Position numbers and translations under genes: made by a program
NCBI GenBank assembly: GCA_036396795.1
Contig: DASWKF010000090.1
Span: forward strand, 124,001-188,000
Source of the DNA: JAHEEM01 sp036396795
Lineage (GTDB): Bacteria > Pseudomonadota > Gammaproteobacteria > Steroidobacterales > Rariloculaceae
Reading direction: 5' to 3'
DNA length: 64,000 nucleotides
The notes under the pieces: generated by a model
The model's input: only the letters and a program-made list of their open reading frames with translations
Databases searched by the model: none
Told to the model about the DNA's origin: nothing
Part shown: positions 1 through 8,714 of the stretch, piece by piece
Numbering within the stretch: the stretch's first letter is position 1
How the letters are laid out: each line of letters begins with the position of its first letter

Positions 1-2325
1 ACGCAGGAAGTCGGTTTTCAATTTCATCTCGAGGAGGCCACGATCGCCGACGTGCACGGTGCGATCCGCGAGGGCGAGATCACCTGTCTCGGTCTCGTGC
101 AGCGGTATCTCGAGCGCGCTAAGGCCTATAACGGCGTCAACAACCAGCTGGTCACGCGCGACGGCGCGCCGATACCGCCGGCGCCCGGCGCCGTGCGCGC
201 CGGCGCGCCGATCGAGTTCCCGACCGAGACCGTCGCGATCACCGAGATTCTGCCCGACTTCGACGAGTATGCCGGGCCGCCGATCGAGTTCGGGCGCATG
301 GAGCCGACCGCCTCGGACCCGACTGTGCAGCAGCAGCACGGCATGACGGTCGGGATTCCGAACGCGGGACAGATCAATGCGCTCGGCACCTTGAACTTGC
401 GCGGCGAGCGCTCCGTGACCTGCAAAGGCGATGCGGACCGGCACCCGTCCGCCGGCCCGCTGCCAGCGGGCGCGCCTCCGGTCTGCGAGGTGTTCCGCCA
501 GTTCCCCGACGCGCTCGAGCAGGCCATGGGCCTCGATGCCGAGTACGGCAGCGAGCCCGACCTGGAAAACCTGCCGATGTACTGCATCCCGTTCAGCTTC
601 AAGGATCCGTTCGATACGAAGGACATGCGCACGACCGCGGCGGCGGATGCGCGTTACGACATCGATTTTCCGCCGACCGACCACACATTGGTCGAGCAGC
701 TGCGCAACAAGGGCGCGATCATCTACGCGAAGGCCGTCAACACCGAGTACAACGGCCGTCCGGGGGCGCCGAGCGGACGCCATGAGCGCGAGCGGGTGCT
801 GCCGTCGACGCTCGGTTACCAGCGCAGCTCCTGGTCGGGCAATCCGTCGAGCGTCTACGACACGACGCGCGCGGCGTCGCTCGGCTCGAGCTCGGGCTCC
901 GCTGCCGGCGTCAGCGCGAACCTCGTCATGTGCAGCATCTGCGAGGAGACGAGCATGTCCTGCCGCGGCCCGGCGAATCACAACTCGGTCGCGCTGCTCT
1001 TGCCGCACAAGGCCATGATCTCGTTCAACGGCAATGCGATCGGCGCCGACGTCTACAACGACCGCAGCGGCATCCACTGCCGCTGGATCGGCGACTCCGC
1101 CAAGGTGCTCGACGCGTTGCGGGATTCGGTCGAAGGCTACTACGACCCGCGCGACGTCTGGACGACCGTGCCGCGCTCGAGCGTGCTCGAGGGCTCGTAT
1201 GCCGAGCACGTCGTCGAGAACGCAGGTCGAGGGGCGCTGCGCGGCGTGCGCATCGGCGTCATCCGCGAGTCGATGCTCAAGTTTCCCGGTGTCAGGGCGG
1301 ACGAGCCGATCGTCGATGCGGCCGTGCGCGAGATCGAGGAGATGCTCGGCGACTACCTCGGCGCGACGCTCGTCGAGTCCGTCGATCCGCTATGGCCGGA
1401 CGATCCGGACGTCGAGAACATGAGCCCTTCCTACAACGACGCGCTTGCCGAGCTCATCCCGGTTTTCTTCCCGGACATCTTCTATCGGCTCGATGACGAC
1501 GGCGAGCCCGAGTTCCCGGAGTTCGCAGCCAAGATCAAGCCGACCGAGTTCGCGCCGGGCATCGTGCACGGCTCGGGCACGATGGACCCGATCGACTACA
1601 TGGTCGCGCTCGCGGAGGGACACGAGCCCTTGCCGCGCAGCGTGAACATTCGCTCGATCCAGTACGTGGGCGGCGCGAACACGTTCAAGTTTCACGTCAA
1701 CCAGTACCTCGTGCGCCGCGCGGCCGGCTGGGCCGAGCAGGGCTACACGGAGACCTTGACGGATTTCGCGGCGCTCAACGCGCGCTCGAAGTTCTGGGGC
1801 GACGACCAGCGCGCCTCGTTCAAGAACTGGGAGGAGCTCACGGACGTCCGCCGGCCGCTCGGCGAGCGCCAAGGCATCGACGAGCGTATCAAGCTGCGCG
1901 AGTTGCTGCGCCGCCTCGAGATGAAGGTCATGATGGAGAACGATCTCGACGTCGTCGTGCGCCTGCACTACCCGCTGCCGCCCGGCAAGATCGGCATGGC
2001 GTCCCAGCCGCAGCCGGCGGGCGACGTGCGCGGGGAGATCCGCATGGGGCCGTACGCGGGGCTCACGAGCGTGTTGATCCCGGCGGGCTATGTGCGCACG
2101 GTGTACGACCCGGTCTTTACGCTGAGTGCCGACAGGCGGCGCTACGTGCCGACGAGCAACAACACGCCGGCGACCGTTCCGCCACCCGGCATGCCGTTCT
2201 CGCTCGTATTCAGGGCTGACCCGGGCCGGGAGGACGTGATCCTGCGCGTTGCCTCCGCGTACCAATCGGCATCGCAGCGACGGGCGCCGCCGCCGATGTT
2301 CCCGCCGCGCGCCGGAGAGCCCTGA
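1..2325 (+). CDS. Amidase signature family hydrolase, 5' end outside window
   Basis: The reading frame is open from the first base and encodes 774 visible residues. The GTG at 52 is internal, because the codons before it read as the usual amidase N-terminus (HLEEATIADVHGAI). Amidase-signature enzymes hydrolyse amide bonds with a Lys-cisSer-Ser triad. The lysine lies in IPFSFKDPFDTKD and the serine-rich loop in LGSSSGSAAGVSANL, with the nucleophile expected in the following EETSMSCRGPANHNS stretch. The strict GGS(I/V) form around the nucleophile is altered to TSMS, so activity and substrate are uncertain. At over 770 residues it is longer than the usual 450-550, with insertions after the lysine and in the C-terminal half. 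The next gene follows 52 bases downstream in the same direction. Family assignment is firm; substrate is unknown. Confidence 0.85.
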   Translation, partial: TQEVGFQFHLEEATIADVHGAIREGEITCLGLVQRYLERAKAYNGVNNQLVTRDGAPIPPAPGAVRAGAPIEFPTETVAITEILPDFDEYAGPPIEFGRMEPTASDPTVQQQHGMTVGIPNAGQINALGTLNLRGERSVTCKGDADRHPSAGPLPAGAPPVCEVFRQFPDALEQAMGLDAEYGSEPDLENLPMYCIPFSFKDPFDTKDMRTTAAADARYDIDFPPTDHTLVEQLRNKGAIIYAKAVNTEYNGRPGAPSGRHERERVLPSTLGYQRSSWSGNPSSVYDTTRAASLGSSSGSAAGVSANLVMCSICEETSMSCRGPANHNSVALLLPHKAMISFNGNAIGADVYNDRSGIHCRWIGDSAKVLDALRDSVEGYYDPRDVWTTVPRSSVLEGSYAEHVVENAGRGALRGVRIGVIRESMLKFPGVRADEPIVDAAVREIEEMLGDYLGATLVESVDPLWPDDPDVENMSPSYNDALAELIPVFFPDIFYRLDDDGEPEFPEFAAKIKPTEFAPGIVHGSGTMDPIDYMVALAEGHEPLPRSVNIRSIQYVGGANTFKFHVNQYLVRRAAGWAEQGYTETLTDFAALNARSKFWGDDQRASFKNWEELTDVRRPLGERQGIDERIKLRELLRRLEMKVMMENDLDVVVRLHYPLPPGKIGMASQPQPAGDVRGEIRMGPYAGLTSVLIPAGYVRTVYDPVFTLSADRRRYVPTSNNTPATVPPPGMPFSLVFRADPGREDVILRVASAYQSASQRRAPPPMFPPRAGEP

Positions 2326-2377
2326 CGTCGCCGCGGGTGCAGAGCCGCCGCTGACGACAGTCGGGGGATCGAGAACG

Positions 2378-3298
2378 ATGCGAATCCGTTTCCCTGGGAC
2401 CTTCACAGCCGGCATTGCCGCCGTGATTCTCGGCGTGCTCGGGTCGAGCGAAACGCTGCTCCGCGCTCAGACCGAGGACTACCGGGCACCCCGCACGGCG
2501 GATGGCCGGCCCGACCTCAACGGCGTCTGGCAGGCCCTCAACACGGCGCACTTCGACCTCGAGGCGCATGCGGCGCGGCCGGCGTTGGCCCTCATGCCCG
2601 CGCCGCCGCGTGCCGAGCCGCCGGGCCTGGGGCGGGCGACGCCCGTCGAGCTACCGGCCCCGGAGGTTCGCGCATTGGGCGCGGTCGGCGGCGTGCCGGC
2701 CGGCGAGGGCGTCGTCGTCGGCGGCGAGATTCCGTACCAGCCCTGGGCGGCCGCGCAGAAAGCCGAGAACGCGAAGCACTGGCTCGAGCGCGATCCCGAG
2801 ATCAAGTGCTACATGCCCGGCGTGCCGCGCGCGACCTACATGCCCTATCCGCTCCGGATCCTGCAGGGCACCGACACGATACTGATCGCCTACGAGTTCG
2901 CGGGCACGACCCGAACGATCCACATGGATGATCCCGGCGAAAGCCCCGAGCGCACGTGGATGGGCTGGTCCCGCGGGCGCTGGGACGGCGAGACGCTCGT
3001 CGTCGAGGTCACCGATCTCAACGGCGAGACCTGGTTCGACCGGGCCGGCAACTTTCATAGCGGCGCATTGCGCGTCGTCGAGCGTTATACGCCGATTAGC
3101 CCTTATCATCTGCTGTACGAGGCCACGATCGACGATACGAACGTGTTCACGCGCCCATGGACGATACGCATGCCGCTCTACCGGCGGCTCGAGCCCGGCA
3201 AGCAGGTGCGCGACTACAAATGCGTGGAGTTCGTCGAGCAGCTCATGTACGGCGAGCTCGGCGTGATCGACCCCGAGACGGCTCAGCCGAACGACTGA
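2378..3298 (+). CDS. Secreted DLxGVW-family protein, function unknown
   Basis: The product is 306 residues. ATG 2378 is chosen because it is followed at once by a signal peptide (MRIRFPGTFTAGIAAVILG) ending near AQT; upstream codons in this frame read as amidase shadow. The mature protein starts with the hallmark PRTADGRPDLNGVW. Its second half carries RTIHMDD, then W-x-G-x-SRGRWDGETLVVEVTDLNG, then FTRPWTI. The same block order occurs in the genes at 3313, 8715 and 25669, so the window holds four members of one family. I know of no assigned biochemical role. Predicted site is the periplasm. The next family member starts 15 bases downstream, suggesting one transcript. Confidence 0.8.
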   Translation: MRIRFPGTFTAGIAAVILGVLGSSETLLRAQTEDYRAPRTADGRPDLNGVWQALNTAHFDLEAHAARPALALMPAPPRAEPPGLGRATPVELPAPEVRALGAVGGVPAGEGVVVGGEIPYQPWAAAQKAENAKHWLERDPEIKCYMPGVPRATYMPYPLRILQGTDTILIAYEFAGTTRTIHMDDPGESPERTWMGWSRGRWDGETLVVEVTDLNGETWFDRAGNFHSGALRVVERYTPISPYHLLYEATIDDTNVFTRPWTIRMPLYRRLEPGKQVRDYKCVEFVEQLMYGELGVIDPETAQPND

Positions 3299-3312
3299 CG
3301 AGGAGAATTGCG

Positions 3313-4380
3313 ATGATGAGCCGAAAGCCCAGCGACGCCTTGCGCGTCCTCGCAGCCGCGGCATGCATCGCGACGCTCGCCCCGCCGATGCTCGCCGCTC
3401 AGGACACACCGGCGGGCGATGCACCGACCGAGGCGGAGTCCTGGAGGCCGCCGCGGACCGCCTGGGGCGATCCGGATCTCCAAGGCGTCTGGCGCTACGA
3501 GGGCACGATACCGCTCGAGCGGCCCGCGAGCGCCGAGGGCCGCGCGCACCTGACGGACGAGGAAGTGGCCGCGATCGCGGCGCGGGAAGCGGAGCTCGCG
3601 GCGAATCGGGAGGCGGGTCTCGACGGCGTCGCCGTCGGCCGCCAGTCGCTCGAGGTCTCGCCGATCCGCGGCAACGAGTACAACATCTTCTGGCAGGATC
3701 ACGGCCGCGCGCGCCAGGCCTACCACCAGACGTCGCTGATCCTCGATCCGCCCGACGGCAAGCTGCCCTACACCGAGGACGCGCGGGTCGCAGCCGCCCG
3801 CTCGGATGCCCGCTACGGCGTCGGCCCCTATGAGTCCTACCTCGATCCGGACACCGGGGAGCGCTGCCTGACCGACGGCGTCACCGCGATCATGTGGCAG
3901 GGTCCGAACGGCGGACACAACCGCATCGTGCAGAGCCCGGGCTACGTGACGATCCTGCACGAGGAGTACCGCGACCGGCGCATCATCCCGGTCGACGGAT
4001 ACGAGCCCGGGACGATACCGCAGTGGCTCGGCAACGCCGTCGGCCGTTGGGAAGGCGACACGCTCGTTGTCGAGACGACGAGCTTTCTCGACCGGACGAA
4101 CTACGAATGGGCGAGTCTCTGGACGCGCGCGTCGGAGTCGCTGCGCCTCGTCGAGCGATTTAAGCGCACGAGTGAGCATGAGATGGACTACACGATCACG
4201 GTCGAGGATCCCAAGACCTTCACGCGGCCGTGGACCGCGGTCGTGCCGATCTCGCGGCTGCCCGAAGGCACGCAAATCTACGAGTACGCATGCCACGAGG
4301 GCAACCGCGCGATGCCGAATCTCCTGAGCGCCGGTCGGGCCGACGCGGCGAGGGCGCGAAACACTTCGCAGGAACAATGA
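3313..4380 (+). CDS. Secreted DLxGVW-family protein, function unknown
   Basis: The product is 355 residues. ATG 3313 has a good ribosome site (AGGAG at 3301) and is followed by a signal peptide ending at LAAQD. The mature N-terminus has the family block RTAWGDPDLQGVWRYEG. The C-terminal half has GRWEGDTLVVETTSFLDRTN and TFTRPW, collinear with the upstream paralogue at 2378, though the two are clearly diverged. An acidic, alanine-rich helix (DEEVAAIAAREAELAA) sits after the first block and is shared with many secreted members of this family. The stop overlaps the ATG at 4377 of the DUF6152 gene, which indicates translational coupling. Function unknown. Confidence 0.8.
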   Translation: MMSRKPSDALRVLAAAACIATLAPPMLAAQDTPAGDAPTEAESWRPPRTAWGDPDLQGVWRYEGTIPLERPASAEGRAHLTDEEVAAIAAREAELAANREAGLDGVAVGRQSLEVSPIRGNEYNIFWQDHGRARQAYHQTSLILDPPDGKLPYTEDARVAAARSDARYGVGPYESYLDPDTGERCLTDGVTAIMWQGPNGGHNRIVQSPGYVTILHEEYRDRRIIPVDGYEPGTIPQWLGNAVGRWEGDTLVVETTSFLDRTNYEWASLWTRASESLRLVERFKRTSEHEMDYTITVEDPKTFTRPWTAVVPISRLPEGTQIYEYACHEGNRAMPNLLSAGRADAARARNTSQEQ

Positions 4381-4394
4381 TCAGGGAGTCTCGC

Positions 4395-4811
4395 ATGCGC
4401 ATCGACCCCGTCGCGTTGCTTGCCGTCCTGGGCTTAAGCGCCGCACCCGCGGCGGCGCATCACGCGTTCGCGGCCGAGTTCGACGTCACTAGCCCGATCA
4501 CGCTCGAGGGCAGGGTCGCCGAGCTCGAGCTCATCAACCCGCACTCGTGGATCCATCTCGACGTGACTAGCGCCGACGGCACGGTCGAGCGCTGGATGAT
4601 CGAGGGCGGCCCGCCGAACTCGCTCTTCAGGCGCGGCTTCACGCGCGACGCCCTGCCCGTCGGCTCGGAGATCGTCGTCGAGGGCTTTCGCGCGAAGGAC
4701 GGCTCCCTGCGCGCCAACGGCAGGGATATCACCTTCGCCGACGGCCGCACGCCCTTCACGGGCTCGTTCGGCGCCGGCCCCGGCGACGGCCGGAATCCGG
4801 CCGGCCGTTAG
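4395..4811 (+). CDS. DUF6152 family secreted protein
   Basis: This is a 138-residue exported protein. Two starts are possible. ATG 4377 overlaps the previous stop; ATG 4395 has GGGAG at 4384 in front and leads directly into the signal peptide (MRIDPVALLAVLGLSAAPAAA), so it is preferred. The mature protein begins HHAFAAEFD, then gives ITLEGRVAELELINPHSWIHLDV. The double histidine after the cleavage site and the (I/V)NPH motif are diagnostic of DUF6152. The family probably forms a small beta barrel, but no activity is known. It follows two DLxGVW genes, is adjacent to another at 8258/8715, and is fused to that family at 25669, so the two families probably act together. Confidence 0.85.
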   Translation: MRIDPVALLAVLGLSAAPAAAHHAFAAEFDVTSPITLEGRVAELELINPHSWIHLDVTSADGTVERWMIEGGPPNSLFRRGFTRDALPVGSEIVVEGFRAKDGSLRANGRDITFADGRTPFTGSFGAGPGDGRNPAGR

Positions 4812-4836
4812 CCCGAGCTTCGGGCGGGAGATCACG

Positions 4837-6162
4837 ATGCGGCCAATGGGATTGTTCGCGCCGCGCGCCTGGCTCACGCGAGTGCTCGGGCTCGTCGCAG
4901 CGAGCGCGGCGCAGCTCGCCGCGGCGCAGGGCTTGCCCATGGCGGAGCCCGAAGCCCTCGGCGTGTCATCCGAGCGCCTCGCGCGCGTCGAGGCGCTCAT
5001 CGACGCTGCGATCGCGAACGAGGAGATCGCCGGCGCCGTGGCATTGATCGCCCGCCATGGCCGAGTCGCCTATTTGCAGCCCTTCGGCATGGCGGACATC
5101 GACGACGGCGAGCCGATGCAAGCCGATACGATCTTCAGGATCGCCTCGATGACCAAGCCCGTCACGAGCCTCGCGGTCATGATGCTCCACGAGGAAGGGC
5201 ATTTCCTGCTCGACGATCCCGTATCGCGGTTCATACCGGAGCTCGGCAATCCCCGGGTTCTCACGGCTGACGACGGCAGCGTCGACGCGATCAGCGCGCG
5301 CGGCGAGATCACGATCCAACAATTGCTGACTCACACGTCGGGCATCAGCTACGGCTTCAATGGCGACGCGGGCCGGCGCGCGACGATTGCGCAGCTCTAT
5401 CGCGACGCCGGCATCTCAGACGGGCTTTCGCAGACCGAGGGCCGGATTGCCGATCTCAGCAAGCGCCTCGGCAGCGTGCCCTTGCTCTTCGAGCCGGGCA
5501 CCGAGTATGCCTACGGGCTCTCGGTCGACGTGCTCGGCCACCTCGTCGAGGTCGTCTCCGGCATGATGCTCGCGGAGTTCTTCGAGCAGCGGATCTTCGC
5601 GCCGCTCGCCATGCACGACACGCATTTCTATCTCGACGCACCCGACGTCGAGCGCCTCGCGTCCGTCTACGTGCCTGACGACCGCGGCGGCCTGCGCGAG
5701 CTCGCTGACGACGAGACGATCGAGGCCGGCTATCTCGTCTATTCCGGCTCGTATCACTTCAAGGGGCCGCGCACCTATTACTCGGGCGGCGCCGGGCTCG
5801 TGTCGACGGCCTCGGACTACGCGCGCCTGCTGCAAATGTTCTTAAACGGCGGCGAGCTCGACGGCGTGCGCCTCTTGAGCCCGACGACGGTGGAACTCAT
5901 GACCCGCAACGGCATCGGCGAGCTCAGCGTCGGGCCCGGACGGAAATTCGGCTTGGGCTTTGCGGTCGTCGAGGATCCCGGCCGCGCGGGTGTCCCCGGC
6001 TCGCCGGGCACGTACTACTGGGGCGGCTTCTTCAACACGCGCTTCTTCGTCGATCCGGGCGAGGGCCTGATCGGCATTTTCCTATCGCAACGCTATCCGC
6101 GCGATGCCGGTCGCCTGCGCGACCGGTTCATCAACGTCGCCTATCAGGCGATCGTCGACTGA
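4837..6162 (+). CDS. Class-C beta-lactamase-type serine hydrolase, exported
   Basis: The product is 441 residues. ATG 4837 has GGGAG ten bases upstream and a signal peptide ending near AAAQG. The nucleophile motif SMTK is at residues 104-107 in FRIASMTKPVTS. The tyrosine motif is expected in EPGTEYAYGLSVDVLG, with the usual asparagine of YxN replaced. The QLLTHTSGISYGF block is typical of the EstB-like esterase and D-aminopeptidase branch rather than true cephalosporinases. It probably hydrolyses an ester or amide in the periplasm. A paralogue with the same RIASMTKPVTS block lies at 27179. It is the last gene of the plus-strand run, and the next gene is convergent. Confidence 0.88.
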   Translation: MRPMGLFAPRAWLTRVLGLVAASAAQLAAAQGLPMAEPEALGVSSERLARVEALIDAAIANEEIAGAVALIARHGRVAYLQPFGMADIDDGEPMQADTIFRIASMTKPVTSLAVMMLHEEGHFLLDDPVSRFIPELGNPRVLTADDGSVDAISARGEITIQQLLTHTSGISYGFNGDAGRRATIAQLYRDAGISDGLSQTEGRIADLSKRLGSVPLLFEPGTEYAYGLSVDVLGHLVEVVSGMMLAEFFEQRIFAPLAMHDTHFYLDAPDVERLASVYVPDDRGGLRELADDETIEAGYLVYSGSYHFKGPRTYYSGGAGLVSTASDYARLLQMFLNGGELDGVRLLSPTTVELMTRNGIGELSVGPGRKFGLGFAVVEDPGRAGVPGSPGTYYWGGFFNTRFFVDPGEGLIGIFLSQRYPRDAGRLRDRFINVAYQAIVD

Positions 6163-6183
6163 GCGGCGCTCGGGGCCCAGACC

Positions 6184-7445
6184 TTACGGGCTCCCGAGCG
6201 TTTCCAGGGCCGCCGCGAGACCCGGCAAGAGCGCCGCGCCGACGGGCACCGCGATCGACGAGCCGCTGAGGTCATCGCCGATCGGCTCGACACGGCCGCC
6301 GAGGCAGGTACCGAGGAATTCTTCTGCGGCCGCATTGAACGCGAGCCGGTTCTCGGGCCGCGCGAAGCCGTGGCCTTCGTCGGGGAACAGCACGTAGGTC
6401 ACCGGAATGTTCCTGCTCTGCATGGCCGCGAGGTGACTCCAATCTCGCCGTCGCCGAGCCCGCGCAAGCCGTCGAGATCGGCGGCAATCGCCGGGTCGAT
6501 CACCGTCCATTCGTTGCGCAGATAGTTTACGGAGGCGGCTTGCACGACGCCGGTCCCCGGGTGCGTGATCGCGCCGTTGACGTCGGCGCGCACGTCCTCG
6601 TGCACGAGCCTGCGCGCGCCGGTCAAGGTGTCGATCGCGAACAGCCCCGCCGTGTTGCGGTCGCGGCTGTCGAGCATGTAGAGCGTCGCGCCGTCGTGGG
6701 TGAGCCCGGCGAACTCGGTCGTCAACGCGTCCTCCTGCGGCACAGTAGTCCAGCTGCGCCACTCGTCACGGTCGCGGACGAAATACTCCTGCCCGCCGTC
6801 GTCGGTCTGCCGGGATGCATAGCGCAGCGCGAAGTCGTGATCGACGAAGACCTGGGCGAAGTCCGTGTTCTCGATCAGGCGCGTCTGTTCCCCGGTCATC
6901 AGGTCTATTCGCACGAGATCGAAATAGGTCGGATCCCGATCGTTGACGGACACGATGACCTCATCCGGATGCGCGCTCGAGAGCGCCGCGACCCCGGCCC
7001 GCGCACCGCTCGGCGTCAAGGCCTGCTGCGCGTCGGTCGTGAGGTCGACCGCAAACACTTGGAAGTTCTCATCGCCGCCGACGTCCTGCCCGTAGAGCAC
7101 GTGATTGCCCGTGTAGGCGAAGCGGAAGCCGCGGATGCCCCGCAGCCGATCGTTGGTCACGGGGCGGGCCGCGTCGGGATCGCTGCTCGGCGCGACATAG
7201 ACGTTCATGACGCCGTCGCGCGGCGCGATGTAGCCGAGCCAGCGGCCGTCGGGGCTGATCGCTCCGCCCGCGCGTTCGGGATTGCCGAACAAGAGCTCGC
7301 GCGCGATCAGCGGCGGCGCGTCGGGCGAGGCAGCCGGCTCGGTCGTGCTGCCGGCAAGCGATGTGCCGGGCGTTTCGCGTCCGCAGGCGGCGACCAGCAG
7401 AGCGGCAAGCAGGATCCAAAAAGCGTTGCGAGAATAGCGGAACAT
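6184..7445 (-). pseudogene. S9 prolyl oligopeptidase, catalytic core deleted and frame shifted
   Basis: Transcription runs from ATG 7445 (GGGGAG in front) through a lipoprotein signal (ILLAALLVAAC) into a beta-propeller of about 330 residues (AISPDGRWLGYIAPRDG, FRFAYTGNHVLYGQDVGGDEN) that ends at LRGLGDGEIGV. In intact S9 enzymes about 250-280 residues follow, with the Gly-x-Ser-x-Gly nucleophile and the aspartate. Here the sequence jumps near 6430-6445 into another frame and resumes at SHLAAMQSRNIPVTYVLFPDEGHGF, the extreme C-terminus with the catalytic histidine, and stops at 6184. The nucleophile is absent from the window. This is a deletion plus frameshift, not a sequencing slip of one base. 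It is the last gene after the run starting at 9572. Confidence 0.85.
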
Positions 7446-7526
7446 TTGCGTATCTCCCCGTCGTTCGCTCACGGTCGGCGACCGCGGGCGCCAGCGCCCT
7501 CCCGTACGCGAGCACCGAGTCGACGC

Positions 7527-8243
7527 CTAGAGCACCTCGTCGATGAGCGCGCGATATTCTTCAGCCGATAGGTTGCCGCGGGCCAAGGGCTGACCGAGAT
7601 CGAAGTGGCGCGCAACTCCGAGCGAGCCGACGACCACGCCGTCGAAGCCCGCGTCGTCGACCAGCCGCTGCGCGACCTCGAGTGCCTCCATATCATCGCC
7701 CGCGAGCGGAATGGCAATCCTTGCAGGTTGCCGGTTCGGCTGGTTGGCGAGCGACTCGGCCGGAATGCAGTTGAATGCCCGGACCACCCTGGCTCCGGCG
7801 AGAAACTCCGACGACGCGACGCCACTGCCTTTCTCGAGCGCCGTGATCGCCATTGCGCCGTCACGCCGCTCGACCGGATTGCTGGTGTCGAGCACGATCT
7901 TGCCGGCGAGCTCGGACGCATAATCGGCCCCGATCTGAGGCATGGCCGCGTAGGGAACCGAAACCAGGAGCACCTCGCCGAACGCCGCCGCTTCCCGCGG
8001 CGTACCGGCTTGGGCCCGCGGACCGAGCTCATCTGCCAAGCCCTGAAGCTGCTCGGGATTTCGCGACGACATGAACACCTCGTGTCCCGCATCGATCCAA
8101 TGCCGTGCGAGCGCCCCGCCGATACGGCCGGTGCCGATAATTCCGATCTTGAGCGGCTCGGACTGCGCGTACGCCCGCTCGCCGCCGAAAACCGCGAGCA
8201 ACAGCGAGATGACGGCTGCGAATCCGCGTAGACGTAGAGTCAT
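7527..8243 (-). CDS. F420-dependent NADP oxidoreductase-type protein with signal peptide
   Basis: This 238-residue protein has a Rossmann fold. After a hydrophobic leader (MTLRLRGFAAVISLLLAVFGGERAYAQ) comes the dinucleotide motif KIGIIGTGRIGGALARHW, followed by SSRNPEQL, a typical NADP phosphate-binding turn. The region VLDTSNPVERRDG and VVRAFNCIPAESL are characteristic of the NADPH-dependent F420 reductase/YqkB-like group. What is odd is the clear export signal on an enzyme type that normally uses cytoplasmic NADP. It sits 14 bases after a DUF6152 gene in a run of secreted proteins, so export is consistent with its neighbours. Substrate unknown. Confidence 0.8.
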   Translation of the reverse strand: MTLRLRGFAAVISLLLAVFGGERAYAQSEPLKIGIIGTGRIGGALARHWIDAGHEVFMSSRNPEQLQGLADELGPRAQAGTPREAAAFGEVLLVSVPYAAMPQIGADYASELAGKIVLDTSNPVERRDGAMAITALEKGSGVASSEFLAGARVVRAFNCIPAESLANQPNRQPARIAIPLAGDDMEALEVAQRLVDDAGFDGVVVGSLGVARHFDLGQPLARGNLSAEEYRALIDEVL

Positions 8244-8257
8244 GTCTCTATCCTCGG

Positions 8258-8701
8258 CTAGCGCCCGCGCTGCCCGCGGAATTCTGCAAGGCCTCGATCG
8301 AGGATTCGCAGACGCTCGTTCTCGCGGCCGTCGCCGCCACCGAACAAGGTGCCGTCTGCCAGCGCGATGGCATGCCAGCTCAGCGTGTTGGAGCCGTTAC
8401 GTGACGGGCTTCCGGTGATCTCGACGCGATCTCCCTGCTTGAGCTGATCCGCGGTCCAGCCGGATCTCTTGAGCCCGACCGAGGCGTCTCCCTCCGCCAT
8501 CCACTGCTCGATCTCACCGCCCTCGTTGGTGACGGCGACATAAACCCGTGCGTGAGGGTTCACGAAGCGAAACTCGGTGACGACGCCGGAGATCTCGATA
8601 GTCTCTTCGACCCGATAGTGCGCCGCGAAGTTGTGGTGGGACGCCGCAGGGGATGCGATCGTCAACAGGCCGCAGAGGAGGATCGGAGTCTTGCCGTTCA
8701 C
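8258..8701 (-). CDS. DUF6152 family secreted protein
   Basis: The product is 147 residues. The signal peptide (ILLCGLLTIASPAAS) is followed by the DUF6152 start HHNFAAHYRVEETIEISG and the core VVTEFRFVNPHARVYVAV, matching the protein at 4395 and the N-terminal half of the one at 25669. EIEQWMAEGDASVGLKRSGW corresponds to VERWMIEGGPPNSLFRRGF in the paralogue, which supports one fold. It lies 13 bases after a DLxGVW gene and 14 before the F420-type oxidoreductase, so the three are probably one transcript. The role is unknown. Confidence 0.85.
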   Translation of the reverse strand: MNGKTPILLCGLLTIASPAASHHNFAAHYRVEETIEISGVVTEFRFVNPHARVYVAVTNEGGEIEQWMAEGDASVGLKRSGWTADQLKQGDRVEITGSPSRNGSNTLSWHAIALADGTLFGGGDGRENERLRILDRGLAEFRGQRGR

Positions 8702-8714
8702 AACGTGTCACCTC

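Noticed and set aside
1390..2415. A 341-residue minus-strand frame
   Set aside because: It is antisense to the amidase gene, with no ribosome site and shadow-like composition.
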